From NCBI GenBank assembly GCA_049601915.1, contig JBMYRB010000002.1, positions 628,852 to 692,851 on the forward strand: a stretch of 64,000 nucleotides of DNA, in the 5' to 3' direction. The DNA comes from UBA8079 sp049601915. GTDB taxonomy: Bacteria > Pseudomonadota > Alphaproteobacteria > UBA6615. The position numbers and the translations under genes are program-made. Below the pieces are notes generated by a model that worked only from the letters and a program-made list of their open reading frames with translations, made no database searches and was not told the origin of the DNA. The number at the start of each line of letters is the position of its first letter. The stretch's first letter is position 1. Shown here one piece after another: positions 26,047 to 35,128 of this stretch.

Positions 26047-26994
26047 CTAGACCTCTGTTGCGCCGTAGTACAACGAAGCGGCATGACGCGCCTCGGCGAA
26101 GAACAGCCAGCGCTCGATGAGTATTCCCGTTGCTGCGAAAAGCAGTGCGACGACGGACGCGGCTATGGCGAACGGCGACGGCAGGAGACCCGCGATCACC
26201 AGAGCAAGTGCAGTCGCGACCCCACCGATGAAGAGAGCGATCTTGCGCAGCCGAGCGGCATGTTTTCGCGCGATTGTGTATCCCATCTCGCGCATGACGT
26301 AGTTCTCGCTACTATGCGGCGATTCCAGAAGACGGACTCTGCCGATCGTGCCGAGGCCCGTTGCCGATTCGGCTGTTGCCACCGGCTTTGCGTTATCAAT
26401 CTGGCGCCAGTAGACGATTTTCAGCATCCAGGCGGCGAGCGTTACCACTGCGGCACACCAGGCAATAATGCCGGGTGTGACCCAGAACACCGACGCAATG
26501 GCGACCAGGAGAACGGCGCCCGTGGACATGGCGAAGGCAATGTAGAGGGGTACGACCAGCGGGGTGGACCAGCGCGGTATGGCCCGCAAGCTTGCGTAGA
26601 TCATGCCCGTGCAACCCACGGTTACAAGGCAGAGGCCCGCGCCAATCAGCCCGAACCAAATCCAGAGGGGGCTGTGCGCGCCAAAAAACAATGACCCCAC
26701 GGCAAAGATCAAAATTGGCACATAGGTCACTAGGGCGGCGACACCTTCGCGCGAAAGCCAGGAGGATCGCCACTGGCTGAGCGCGCGCCATGCCCGCTCA
26801 GGATGCCCCAGATGGAAGGTCGATGAGAGCAAGCCCGCCGTGATCAAAACCAGGGATATAACGATCACTGACGCGCCGAGGGCCGGGGTCAGGGGAACGA
26901 TACCCAGAAGCGCGAGCAGCACGAGCCACACGACGGCGCCGTAGCCGGCGCCCGACGCGGTTGTGAAGAAAATGACGGAGTAGGCGGGGTTCAT
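26047..26994 (-). CDS. soeC: Sulfite:quinone oxidoreductase membrane anchor (SoeC, DmsC family)
   Basis: DmsC-family membrane anchor, 315 aa, about eight hydrophobic helices; STFHLGHPERAWRALSQWRSSWLSREG near residue 58 is the typical first cytoplasmic region. It would pass electrons from SoeB to quinone. Gene order soeA-soeB-soeC on the minus strand and lack of an export signal on SoeA support the cytoplasm-facing Soe complex rather than periplasmic DMSO reductase. The C-terminal half has a hydrophilic loop before the final helices. Identification as Soe is by context and family. Confidence 0.78.
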   Translation of the reverse strand: MNPAYSVIFFTTASGAGYGAVVWLVLLALLGIVPLTPALGASVIVISLVLITAGLLSSTFHLGHPERAWRALSQWRSSWLSREGVAALVTYVPILIFAVGSLFFGAHSPLWIWFGLIGAGLCLVTVGCTGMIYASLRAIPRWSTPLVVPLYIAFAMSTGAVLLVAIASVFWVTPGIIAWCAAVVTLAAWMLKIVYWRQIDNAKPVATAESATGLGTIGRVRLLESPHSSENYVMREMGYTIARKHAARLRKIALFIGGVATALALVIAGLLPSPFAIAASVVALLFAATGILIERWLFFAEARHAASLYYGATEV

Positions 26995-27014
26995 GAAGCT
27001 CAGCGAGGCTTAAG

Positions 27015-27764
27015 TTAGCGGGAAAGCATTCGATCGACCCAATTGAGGAAGTCGCTGCCGGTGTCGGTGGAAGCCGGTGCAATTTCTGCTGCGGGCGTCG
27101 GCGTTTCGAGATCATGGCGTGTCGATGCGCGCGGCGGCAGATATTTGTTCACGGGCTGCATGCTCATTTCGGGCATCAGATCGTATCCACCACGTTCCTC
27201 GACGAGTTGGCTGACCTCGGAATTCGGATCGCCGAGGTCGCCGAAGTGACGCGCGGAGGTCGGACAGGTCGACACGCAGGCCGGGAGCCGATCCTCGGGC
27301 GCCAGATGCTGGTTCTCGATCCGGTCGATGCACAGCGTACATTTCTTCATCACGCCGTCGGCGTAGTCATATTCGCGCGCGCCATAGGGGCATGCCCAGG
27401 AACAGAGTTTGCAACCGATACACGTGTCGGCGTTGACCAGAACGATGCCGTCGTCCTCACGCTTGTAGGAGGCGCCGGTCGGACAAACGGTGACGCAGGC
27501 CGGTTCTTCGCAATGCAGGCAGCTGCGCGGGAAATGAACAGTTCGTCCGCTCCCGCCGTCTCCCGCCTCGAAGCTGTGGACCCGGTTGAACCAGACCCCA
27601 TGTGGGTCCGCGCCATAAGGCTCTTCATCCGTCAGGGGAGCTGAATGCCCGCCGGTGTTCCATTCCTTGCAGTTGACCGCGCAGGCGTGGCACCCGACGC
27701 AGATATCCAGGTCGATGACCAGGCCGAGCTTGCGGCCGTTGGTGCTGGTGGGAAGGTTGGTCAT
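27015..27764 (-). CDS. soeB: Sulfite:quinone oxidoreductase iron-sulfur subunit (SoeB)
   Basis: Ferredoxin-like electron-transfer subunit, 249 aa, with four cysteine clusters for four [4Fe-4S] centres: CVGCHACAVNC, CLHCEEPACVTVC, CIGCKLCSWAC and CTLCIDR plus the later CVSTCP. No twin-arginine signal. It overlaps soeA by four bases (start at 27764 within the soeA stop), as expected for an obligate complex. Passes electrons from the molybdenum subunit to the membrane anchor. DmsB, PsrB and NrfC are close relatives, so family assignment is firmer than substrate. Confidence 0.8.
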   Translation of the reverse strand: MTNLPTSTNGRKLGLVIDLDICVGCHACAVNCKEWNTGGHSAPLTDEEPYGADPHGVWFNRVHSFEAGDGGSGRTVHFPRSCLHCEEPACVTVCPTGASYKREDDGIVLVNADTCIGCKLCSWACPYGAREYDYADGVMKKCTLCIDRIENQHLAPEDRLPACVSTCPTSARHFGDLGDPNSEVSQLVEERGGYDLMPEMSMQPVNKYLPPRASTRHDLETPTPAAEIAPASTDTGSDFLNWVDRMLSR

Positions 27765-30709
27765 CTGTCGCCTCCACCGCGATTGCGTCGCCAGTTTGAG
27801 GGGGGCAGAAAACGTGCGCCGAACCGCAGCCTGTTTGCTGCCTCGCCAACGCCAGGCGCGCGCGGCGAAATACCTTTGTCCGAGGGATCATTCGCGAGGG
27901 TCGTGTCGCTCCCGTCGTCCTTGACGATCCGCACTCGCAGGTCGAACCACGCCGCCTGGCCGGTAATCGGGTCCGTGTTTCCGAATCTATAGCCGTCTTT
28001 CGGCGGCAATAGGTCGGTGATGAGGTGGTTGAGCAGGAAGCCCTTGTTCGATTCCGGCGCGTCGGGAGACAGGTTCCAGGCCCCGCGCTTCTTGCCAATC
28101 GCGTTCCATGTCCAGACCGTGTTGCCGTTGACGCCCTCCATGAGCGCGAGCCTTGCCTTGATACTGCCATAGGGACTCTCGACGCGAACATCGTCGTCGT
28201 CGCGGAGACCCTGATCTTCCGCAGATTCCCGATTCATGTAGAGCTTGTTCCAACCATGGATCTGGCGTAGCCAGGCATTCTGCGATCCCCAGGAATGGTA
28301 CATCGCCATGGGGCGCTGGGTCAGCGCATGGATCGGGAAAGTCTCGGGATCAGTGTGCGATTCCTCGAACGGCGCGTACCAGATGGGGAGCGGGTCGAAT
28401 GTCTCGGCGATGCGGTTGCGGTATCTGACGGGCGGCACCACGTTGCCAAACCCCTGGCCGGCGAGTTTGAAGCGTTGCAGCGGCTCGCTGTAGAGCTGCA
28501 ATACGATCGGATCGGCGGTCGCGATCCATCCCATTTTCGCGGCCTTATCGAGATAGGCGCGGTTGCTGTGTTTGTAGTGGCGCTCGTCGGGCGCAAACTC
28601 GTCACTCCAGAAACAGCCATTCTCGATGTAACGCTCAAGCTGGTTGTCATTCGGTGCGCCATTGCCGTGCGAGGACCCGTCTTCGCCTCGCCAGCCGGCC
28701 AGCGGGCCGATGCCCGGCGCGCGTTCGTGATGAACTAGGTAGTCGGCATAGCCGCCGGGATATTTCGGTGTACCAGTGTCGGTCGTGAAGGCGGGAAGGC
28801 CGAGCCGGGCACCCAGATCGATCAGCACGTCCTGGAACGGCCGCACATTGCGATCGGGGGTGATTACCGGTTGGCGAATGGCGTCGGCAGGCCCGTCGGC
28901 GCTGCAGATCGGGCGGTCGAGAAGGCTGACGCAGTCCCAGCGTTCCAGATATGTGGTGTCGGGGAGGATCAGGTCGGCATAGGCGATCATTTCCGACTGA
29001 AAGGCATCGGAGTAGATGATCTTCGGGATCTTGTATTCACCGGTTTCCGGGTCGGTGTCGGTGAGCATCTCGATGGTTTCGGTGGTGTTCATCGACGAGT
29101 TCCAACTCATGTTCGCCATGAACATGAAAAGGACATCGATCGGGTACGGGTCGCCCGCCCAGGCATTACGGATGACCATATGCATCATGCCGTGGGCGGC
29201 CAGCGGAGCATCCCAGGAATAGGCCTTGTCGATGCGCAGCGCCTCGCCGTGATCGTCAATCAGCAAATCTTCCGGGCTGGTGATGAACCCCAAAGGCGGC
29301 CCCGCCATCGGTGAGCCGGGCGACACCTGATGCGGTTTACCGGCCGGTTTGGGGCCCGGCGGGGCCGGGCGCGGGAAGGGCGGTTTGTACCGAAATCCGC
29401 CGGGGCAATCGATGCTACCCAGCAGCATCTGCAGCAGATGAATCGCGCGGCAGGTCTGGAAACCGTTCGAGTGAGCGGAAATACCGCGCATGGCATGCAT
29501 CGAGACCGGGCGTCCGATAATCTTGTCGTGCTTGCGCCCAGCCCAATCCGTCCACGCCACGTCGAGGGAGATTTCCTGTTCGAATGCCGCGTGGGCCAGT
29601 TCGGCGGCGATCCGGCGAATGCGTTCGGCATCGATTCCAGTCTTCTCGGCGACCGCGTCGGGGCTGTATGCCGCGTCGAGATATCGGTCGAGCAAGAGCT
29701 GGAAGGCGGGCACAGCCTCGGCGTTCGATCCGCCGTCGCCGGGCGCTGCTTCGTTCATGGGAAAGCATCCACGCATAGCGGGCGAAATATCGATACCGCT
29801 GGCATCGACGAGCTGATCCGTGTTGCGGTCGTACGCAAGCGGCTTACCGTCGCGGCCACGGACGAACAGGCCGTGATCCGCCGTGCCCGGCGCATGCCGC
29901 ACGAGCCAGTGCGCATTTGTGTAGCGGGCCAGGAAATCGAGATCGACGTTGCCGGTGCGGACCAGTTCATGGATGAGCGCCATGACCAGCAATCCGTCGG
30001 TGCCCGGCCGGATACCAACCCACTCGTCGGCGATTGCCGAGTATCCTGTGCGAACCGGATTGACCGAGACGAATTTTGCGTCGCCCTTGGTCTTTAACTT
30101 CCCCAGCCCCATTTTGATCGGGTTTGAATCATGATCTTCCGCGACCCCGAACATCATGAAATATTTGGTGTTTTCCCAATCCGGTTCGCCGAATTCCCAG
30201 AACGACCCACCGATCGTGTAGATGCCGGCTGCGGCCATGTTGACCGAGCAGAACCCGCCATGCGCGGCATGGTTGGGGGTCCCGAACTGGCTTGCCCAGA
30301 AGCCGGTCAGGGACTGACTTTGATCGCGGCCGGTGAAGAAGGCGAGCTTGCGGGGATCCCGGCGACGAATGTCGCCCAGCCACTCGGTCGCGGTGTCCAG
30401 GGCCTCTTCCCAGCTTATCGTTTCGAATTCACCGGAACCGCGCGGCCCAACCCGGCGCAGCGGCTGAGATAGGCGCGCCGGCGAATAGTGCTGCATGATG
30501 CCGGCGGACCCCTTGGCACACAAAACCCCCTTGTTGACCGGGTGGTCGCGGTTTCCCTCGATGTAGCGGATCGCACCATCTTTCAGATGGACCTTGATGC
30601 CGCAGCGGCACGCGCACATGTAACAGGTGGTTGTCTTCACCTCGTCCGAGACGATGGGTGATTGATCGACCTTCTCGTAGTGGTCGTCAGGTCGGATATC
30701 GTCGGGCAT
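27761..30709 (-). CDS. soeA: Sulfite:quinone oxidoreductase molybdopterin subunit (SoeA)
   Basis: Molybdopterin oxidoreductase of the DMSO-reductase superfamily, 982 aa, predicted to oxidise sulfite to sulfate in the cytoplasm. The N-terminus has Cys29, Cys32, Cys36 and Cys64 for a [4Fe-4S] cluster and no twin-arginine signal, unlike periplasmic PsrA or DmsA. A cysteine in GGFCSVNMAA near residue 157 is the likely molybdenum ligand. Length fits SoeA. Neighbours TauE/SafE, rhodanese, TusA and a two-Cys ArsR support sulfur oxidation. Thiosulfate or polysulfide reductase are the alternatives. Confidence 0.8.
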   Translation of the reverse strand: MPDDIRPDDHYEKVDQSPIVSDEVKTTTCYMCACRCGIKVHLKDGAIRYIEGNRDHPVNKGVLCAKGSAGIMQHYSPARLSQPLRRVGPRGSGEFETISWEEALDTATEWLGDIRRRDPRKLAFFTGRDQSQSLTGFWASQFGTPNHAAHGGFCSVNMAAAGIYTIGGSFWEFGEPDWENTKYFMMFGVAEDHDSNPIKMGLGKLKTKGDAKFVSVNPVRTGYSAIADEWVGIRPGTDGLLVMALIHELVRTGNVDLDFLARYTNAHWLVRHAPGTADHGLFVRGRDGKPLAYDRNTDQLVDASGIDISPAMRGCFPMNEAAPGDGGSNAEAVPAFQLLLDRYLDAAYSPDAVAEKTGIDAERIRRIAAELAHAAFEQEISLDVAWTDWAGRKHDKIIGRPVSMHAMRGISAHSNGFQTCRAIHLLQMLLGSIDCPGGFRYKPPFPRPAPPGPKPAGKPHQVSPGSPMAGPPLGFITSPEDLLIDDHGEALRIDKAYSWDAPLAAHGMMHMVIRNAWAGDPYPIDVLFMFMANMSWNSSMNTTETIEMLTDTDPETGEYKIPKIIYSDAFQSEMIAYADLILPDTTYLERWDCVSLLDRPICSADGPADAIRQPVITPDRNVRPFQDVLIDLGARLGLPAFTTDTGTPKYPGGYADYLVHHERAPGIGPLAGWRGEDGSSHGNGAPNDNQLERYIENGCFWSDEFAPDERHYKHSNRAYLDKAAKMGWIATADPIVLQLYSEPLQRFKLAGQGFGNVVPPVRYRNRIAETFDPLPIWYAPFEESHTDPETFPIHALTQRPMAMYHSWGSQNAWLRQIHGWNKLYMNRESAEDQGLRDDDDVRVESPYGSIKARLALMEGVNGNTVWTWNAIGKKRGAWNLSPDAPESNKGFLLNHLITDLLPPKDGYRFGNTDPITGQAAWFDLRVRIVKDDGSDTTLANDPSDKGISPRAPGVGEAANRLRFGARFLPPSNWRRNRGGGDR

Positions 30710-30720
30710 CAGCTAAATAC

Positions 30721-31245
30721 TCAGACCAGTGTGTCGATTTGCTCATCGGTTAACCCGCCGGGAATGATCGTCACGGGGATGCGGAGTTGGCCAATCGCCT
30801 TTTTGGTGAGGTGATTGATCAAGGGGCCGGGGCCGCGCCGTCCCGTCGAGGCGGCGAGCACGAGAATACGAATATCCTTTTCTTCCTGAACCAGCTCGAC
30901 AATGGCGGATTTGGTCTCGCCGCCGCGCAGGTAGAGGATGGGGGGGCCTTCGTACAAGCGCCAGACTTCTGCTGCATGCTCCTGCAAGAGTTGTTCGGCC
31001 TCCTCACGCGCTTCGGCCTGCATCAGGTTGCCGACCGCTGCCCAGTGCTGAAAGTCCGAGTCACGGATGACACGCACGAGGCCTACCCGCCCGCCGGTGC
31101 GTCGCGCGCGTAAGCTCGCCCAGCGAAGCGCGACCCGCATCTCCGGGGAATTGTCGACGACCACGAGAAAGACGGCTGCCCGGTCTCCGGTGGGTTTGTC
31201 GCTCGTCGGCGGCTGGGGGGTGTTGGGCGAATCAGACATGACCAT
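30721..31245 (-). CDS. Universal stress protein family
   Basis: UspA-fold protein, 174 aa from the ATG at 31245 that overlaps the upstream stop (TGATG); another ATG six bases later is equally possible. VFLVVVDNSPEMRVALRWA is the first strand and helix of the fold, and ILVLAASTGRRGPGPLINHLTKKA near residue 130 is the nucleotide-loop region. A proline/threonine-rich tail of about 20 residues precedes the domain. Sits between the TIGR02186 gene and soeA in the sulfur operon. Role there is unknown. Confidence 0.82.
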   Translation of the reverse strand: MVMSDSPNTPQPPTSDKPTGDRAAVFLVVVDNSPEMRVALRWASLRARRTGGRVGLVRVIRDSDFQHWAAVGNLMQAEAREEAEQLLQEHAAEVWRLYEGPPILYLRGGETKSAIVELVQEEKDIRILVLAASTGRRGPGPLINHLTKKAIGQLRIPVTIIPGGLTDEQIDTLV

Positions 31246-32036
31246 CAAACCTTACGGAACACGAAGCCGGCGAACCAGCCGGCAATCAGTGCGATGATGA
31301 CGGCGATCAGACCGTAGACGGGTGCATGCTGGAAGGCAAACTCGGTGACTTTCGCTTCGAACCCGACCTTGCGGACCTGCAGGAGGGATTCCGAGCGGTC
31401 AGCGATCTCACCGTTTCGGACCAAATACACTGTGACCGCATAGTCACCGGTCGGGACGTTCGCAGGGAGGGCGACCCGGGTCCGGAACAGACGGGCGCCG
31501 CGAAAACTCACATCCCGCAGGCCGTCTGTATAAAGCTGGCTGCGTTGTTTGTTGCGGATCAGCGCCGCGCGGAATGCCTCTTCCTTGTCCAGGGAGGTGA
31601 GGAAGTGCGGGTTAAAGGCGATATGGTCTGTGCCGATCTGATTGGCGTTGAGTATCGGCTCGGGCAGCAGGTCTTCGAGGGGTGCCGAGGCGGCGACATG
31701 GTAGAAACCCGGCGCATCGTCGAAGACCAGCTCGGATGCATTCACCCATATTCCCGCCACCCGTTCCTTGCGCCGGACAATGACCTGGCTGTTGGGTGCG
31801 CGTACCACCACGATGACATCGCCATCACCTTCCGTGGCACCGAACAGGAGGACGTCGGCACCCTTGAAGCCGGTACTGATACCGATAAGGTCCTGGCTCA
31901 GGTCGATGGCCAGCGCGTCGTCTCGTGCGGCATCCGCCGGGATTTGCAGCAGGACCAATGCAGCCAGGATGGCGACGCCTCCGCGTAGAGAGCCGAGCAT
32001 CCGAAACGGCTGAAAACGGCGAGGTTGCATGCTCAT
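31245..32036 (-). CDS. TIGR02186 family membrane-anchored protein
   Basis: Conserved protein of the TIGR02186 type, 263 aa. Signal-like hydrophobic segment at about residues 15-33 (GGVAILAALVLLQIPADA), a beta-rich extracytoplasmic domain, and a single C-terminal transmembrane helix (YGLIAVIIALIAGWFAGFVF). The start at 32036 overlaps the TauE stop by four bases; a longer frame upstream is only the shadow of tauE. Such genes typically neighbour TauE/SafE permeases, as here. Function unknown; the pairing suggests an accessory role in sulfur-compound export. Confidence 0.8.
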   Translation of the reverse strand: MSMQPRRFQPFRMLGSLRGGVAILAALVLLQIPADAARDDALAIDLSQDLIGISTGFKGADVLLFGATEGDGDVIVVVRAPNSQVIVRRKERVAGIWVNASELVFDDAPGFYHVAASAPLEDLLPEPILNANQIGTDHIAFNPHFLTSLDKEEAFRAALIRNKQRSQLYTDGLRDVSFRGARLFRTRVALPANVPTGDYAVTVYLVRNGEIADRSESLLQVRKVGFEAKVTEFAFQHAPVYGLIAVIIALIAGWFAGFVFRKV

Positions 32037-32959
32037 AGGCCGAACCCGGGTGTTTCGCTGATTGAGTAGATATCTTCCGGCGTGGAGACCAGGTCGAAAC
32101 CGATCTTGGCGCAGACCCCGAGCACCATAAGGGCTAACAGACCACGAAGTTCCTCCCCGCGAAGTCGACCGCTCATCTTGGTACCCAACTGCGCCCCGAT
32201 CACGGCGCCGGTGAGCAGCAGCAGCGCGAGCACCACATCGACGGTCTGGTTGTTGACCGCCTGAAGGAAGGTGACATTGGCGGTCACGAAGATAATCTGG
32301 AAAAGCGATGTCCCGACGACAACAGCGGTCGGCATGCCTAGGATGTAGATCATCGCGGGGACCATCAGAAACCCGCCGCCGACACCCATGAGGGCTGCAA
32401 GGATGCCGACGAAGAAGCCGATTCCCAGCGGAAGCAGGGCGCTGATGTAGAGCCGGGAACGGCGGAAGCGCATCTTTAACGGCAGGCCGTGGAGCCATGT
32501 GTGTTGGTGCAGCTTGCCGCGCGTGGCAGTGCCGGCGCGCATGCGAAAGATCGCCCGGGCGCTTTCGAACAGCATCAGGAAACCGACAATCCCGAGAAAC
32601 AGGACGTAGCTGAGCTGGACCAACAGGTCGACCTGACCGATTTCCCGGAGGAACGTGAATATTCCGACACCGAACGCGGACCCTGCAAAACCACCGACGG
32701 TCAGGACGGCGCCCATCTTGAAGTCGACATTTCTACGCCGCATATGGGCAAGTACGCCCGACACCGAGGCCGCGACGATCTGGTTGGCCTCGGTCGCCAC
32801 GGCGACCGCCGGCGTAATGCCGATGAAGATGAGCAGCGGGGTCATCAGAAATCCGCCGCCGACACCGAACAACCCGGACAGAAATCCAACGCCGCCGCCC
32901 ATCAGGAGGATGAGGAAAACGTCGACAGACATTTCGGCGATGGGAAGATATATCGTCAT
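32033..32959 (-). CDS. TauE/SafE family sulfite exporter-like permease
   Basis: DUF81/TauE-SafE membrane protein, 308 aa, about eight helices in two repeats, each with a glycine-rich loop: SGLFGVGGGFLMTPLLI (near 29) and ALMGVGGGFLMVPAMI (near 192). Members export sulfite or sulfoacetate or move other small anions. Next to soeABC a role in keeping cytoplasmic sulfite low is likely. Overlaps the following TIGR02186 gene. Confidence 0.85.
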   Translation of the reverse strand: MTIYLPIAEMSVDVFLILLMGGGVGFLSGLFGVGGGFLMTPLLIFIGITPAVAVATEANQIVAASVSGVLAHMRRRNVDFKMGAVLTVGGFAGSAFGVGIFTFLREIGQVDLLVQLSYVLFLGIVGFLMLFESARAIFRMRAGTATRGKLHQHTWLHGLPLKMRFRRSRLYISALLPLGIGFFVGILAALMGVGGGFLMVPAMIYILGMPTAVVVGTSLFQIIFVTANVTFLQAVNNQTVDVVLALLLLTGAVIGAQLGTKMSGRLRGEELRGLLALMVLGVCAKIGFDLVSTPEDIYSISETPGFGL

Positions 32960-33018
32960 TTTATCCGTACGTGATCGATTGGACCGTTATCGGCCCGGCT
33001 ATTATTGTTGGGCCTGTG

Positions 33019-33360
33019 TCAGCCGGTTTCGACCGGAAAATCCGCCGACATCCACTCAAGGATACCGCCGGACATTCGATAGATGGTTCCAGGGTGTCCG
33101 CCAGCGGCGAGTTGCTCTGCTGCGATGCCGCATCGCTGGCCGATGCGGCAATGCAGAATCAGGTCCTGGCCATCGCCCGGCGTTATCTGTGAAGGGTCGA
33201 AATTCGAAAGCGGGACCAGCTGTGCACCGGCAATGCGTATCTGGGCGTTCTCATGTGGTTCGCGCACGTCCACAATATAGGCGCTGCCGCCAGCGATCCG
33301 ATCGCGCACTTCGCCGGGCGAGAGCATGATGATTTGGGGCACGGGCGGGGTGTCAGACAT
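33019..33360 (-). CDS. Rhodanese-like sulfurtransferase
   Basis: Single-domain rhodanese, 113 aa from ATG at 33360. IVDVREPHEN near residue 30 and the active loop CRIGQRC (Cys near 71) are intact; the structural GGILEWMSADFPV closes the domain. Would carry sulfane sulfur as a persulfide, and could hand it to TusA encoded across the divergent promoter. First structural gene after the ArsR regulator, 15 bases downstream of it. Confidence 0.87.
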   Translation of the reverse strand: MSDTPPVPQIIMLSPGEVRDRIAGGSAYIVDVREPHENAQIRIAGAQLVPLSNFDPSQITPGDGQDLILHCRIGQRCGIAAEQLAAGGHPGTIYRMSGGILEWMSADFPVETG

Positions 33361-33374
33361 CAAGCATTCATTCC

Positions 33375-33722
33375 CTAGTCGCCGGCCGACCGGGCGGGGT
33401 CTGCATCGGCACAGTAGATATCATAGAGAGTGCCTAGGACCGCTTGGGATTCTTCGCTCGAGATCGAGTAGAAGATCGTCTGAGCATCCCGTCGCGTTTT
33501 GACCAGATGTTCGCGACGCAGCCGTGCGAGATGCTGGGAGAGAGCGGACTGGCTTAATCCGACCATTGGCTCGAGTTCACCGACGGACTTTTCCCCCTGG
33601 CTCAAATAGCACATGATCAGCAACCGGCGCTCGTTTGCCAGTGACTTGAGCAGGCGGCTTGCCTGCCCTGCTTTTTCCTGAAGTGCCGAGGGATCCATAG
33701 ACGGGTCCATTCTGGGGTCCAT
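33375..33722 (-). CDS. ArsR/SmtB-family regulator with two conserved cysteines (SqrR/BigR-like)
   Basis: Winged-helix repressor, 115 aa from the first of three in-frame ATGs at 33722. The recognition helix region is LSQSALSQHLARLRREHLV. Two cysteines, Cys38 (LLIMCYL) and Cys104 (LYDIYC), match the pair that forms a tetrasulfide bridge in persulfide-sensing SqrR/BigR/YgaV; no metal-binding CxC motif is seen. Divergent from tusA and heading the rhodanese-tauE-soe operon, it is a good candidate for sulfane-sulfur control of both. The start carries three 12-base repeats, each beginning with a Met-Asp-Pro codon trio. Confidence 0.85.
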   Translation of the reverse strand: MDPRMDPSMDPSALQEKAGQASRLLKSLANERRLLIMCYLSQGEKSVGELEPMVGLSQSALSQHLARLRREHLVKTRRDAQTIFYSISSEESQAVLGTLYDIYCADADPARSAGD

Positions 33723-33767
33723 CGGATTAGTGTATTCGTATATTAGAAAACCGGTCAATGTGAAGTG
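33723..33767. promoter_or_regulatory. Divergent promoter/operator between arsR-like gene and tusA
   Basis: Only 45 bases separate the two start codons. The AT-rich core at 33726-33748 contains ATTAG repeated at both ends around the imperfect palindrome TATTCGTATA (33733-33742). This is the natural place for the ArsR-type regulator to bind and control both directions. The exact half-sites are my inference. Confidence 0.4.
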
Positions 33768-34019
33768 ATGCCAGAAATGCAATCCGACGACGACCAAATG
33801 CTCGACACCAGCGGCCTCAAATGTCCGCTCCCCGTCCTGAAGGCCAAGAAGGCACTCAAGACGATGTCTCCCGGTGCCATGTTGCGGGTGGTCGCAACCG
33901 ATCCCGGCTCAGTACGGGATTTTGCACATTTCTGCGAAGCGACGGGTGATTCCCTGCTCGAATCAACCGAAGGTGACGGCATTTACACTTTCCGGATATG
34001 CAAGGGAGGGGGGGCATGA
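33768..34019 (+). CDS. tusA: TusA-like sulfurtransferase
   Basis: TusA/SirA-fold sulfur carrier, 83 aa. LDTSGLKCPLPVLKAKKAL carries the CPxP motif that defines the family; Cys near residue 19 accepts sulfane sulfur. In sulfur oxidisers TusA feeds cytoplasmic sulfur oxidation, so its place opposite the soe operon is meaningful. The start ATG at 33768 was chosen over the adjacent GTG. Its stop overlaps the ATG of the following mtnA pseudogene (ATGA). Confidence 0.85.
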   Translation: MPEMQSDDDQMLDTSGLKCPLPVLKAKKALKTMSPGAMLRVVATDPGSVRDFAHFCEATGDSLLESTEGDGIYTFRICKGGGA

Positions 34020-35119
34020 ACGTCGACGGGCAGCCCTACCGCACAATCTGGTTGGGTGCGGATGGTTGGTAGGTCGAGATCATCGACCAGACAAAACTGC
34101 CGCATCGATTTGAAATATAATGCCTTCGATCACTTGATGCTGCTGCCCACGCCATTCGCGCGATGCTCGTGCGCGGTGCGCCCCTGATTGGCGCGACGGC
34201 CGCCTACGGGATGGCGCTCGCGATGCGCGAAGACAGTTCCAATGGCGGGCTCGACAATGCTTATGACGTACTGATTGACACGCGTCCGACAGCTGTGAAT
34301 TTGCGTTGGGCGCTAGACGACATTCGGGGAAGGTTGCGCGGTCAGCCGCACGATATTCGGGCCGCGCTGGCTTATGCGCGCGCCGCCGAGATATGCGACG
34401 AGGATGTGGCGATCTGTAGCGCCATCGGCGACCACGGGCTGGCCCTCATCCAGGCCGCCTACGATGCGTCACTGGACGATGGGCCCGTGAACATCCTGAC
34501 CCACTGCAATGCAGGTTGGCTCGTAACGGTCGATTGGGGCACGGCACTGGCGCCCATCTACAAGGCGCATGATCTGGGAATACCGGTGTATGTCTGGGCA
34601 GATGAAACGCGTCCGCGCAATCAGGGCGACGCACTTACATCCTGGGAGCTGGGCCGTCATGGAGTCTCGCATGCAGTGGTGGCGGACAATGCGGGCGGCC
34701 ACATGATGCAGCACGGGCTTGCGGACCTCTGCATCACGGGGACCGATCGCACGACCGCGTCGGGTGATGTGGCGAACAAGATCGGCACTTACCTCAAGGC
34801 GCTGGCGGCGCATGATAATGGCGTGCCGTTTTATGTCGCCCTGCCGTCGCCGACGATCGATTGGACGCTCAACGACGGGGTCCGTGATATTCCGATCGAG
34901 CAGCGTGATAAGGAAGAGGTGACGCATATCTCCGGAAAGACGGCGTCGGGTGATATTGTGTCGGTCCAGCTCACGCCGGACGGAACCCCGGCAGCGAACC
35001 ATGCTTTCGACGTCACGCCGGCCTGGCCCGTGACGGGTTTGATCACCGAGCGGGGTGTCTGCCCCGCCAGCGCAGAGGGACTGGCGGGGCTGTTTCCCGA
35101 TTCAGGCGCCGTGGCCTGA
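34016..35119 (+). pseudogene. mtnA: Methylthioribose-1-phosphate isomerase with two in-frame stops near the 5' end
   Basis: One continuous frame of 368 codons encodes MtnA of normal length: MNVDGQPYRTIWLGADGW, then VRGAPLIGATAAYG, the catalytic Cys in THCNAGWL and the Asp in GTDRTTASGDVANKIG. Two stops interrupt the N-terminus: TAG at 34070-34072 (codon 19) and TAA at 34118-34120 (codon 35). An ATG at 34163 could restart translation, giving a protein without the first 49 residues. No frameshift is needed. Normally acts in methionine salvage. ATGA overlap with tusA. Confidence 0.87.
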
Positions 35120-35128
35120 CATATGGGT

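Noticed and set aside
31245..32498. Long N-terminal extension of the TIGR02186 frame to 32498
   Set aside because: The extra residues are the shadow of the overlapping tauE gene; the ATG at 32036 forms a four-base overlap and precedes a proper signal segment.
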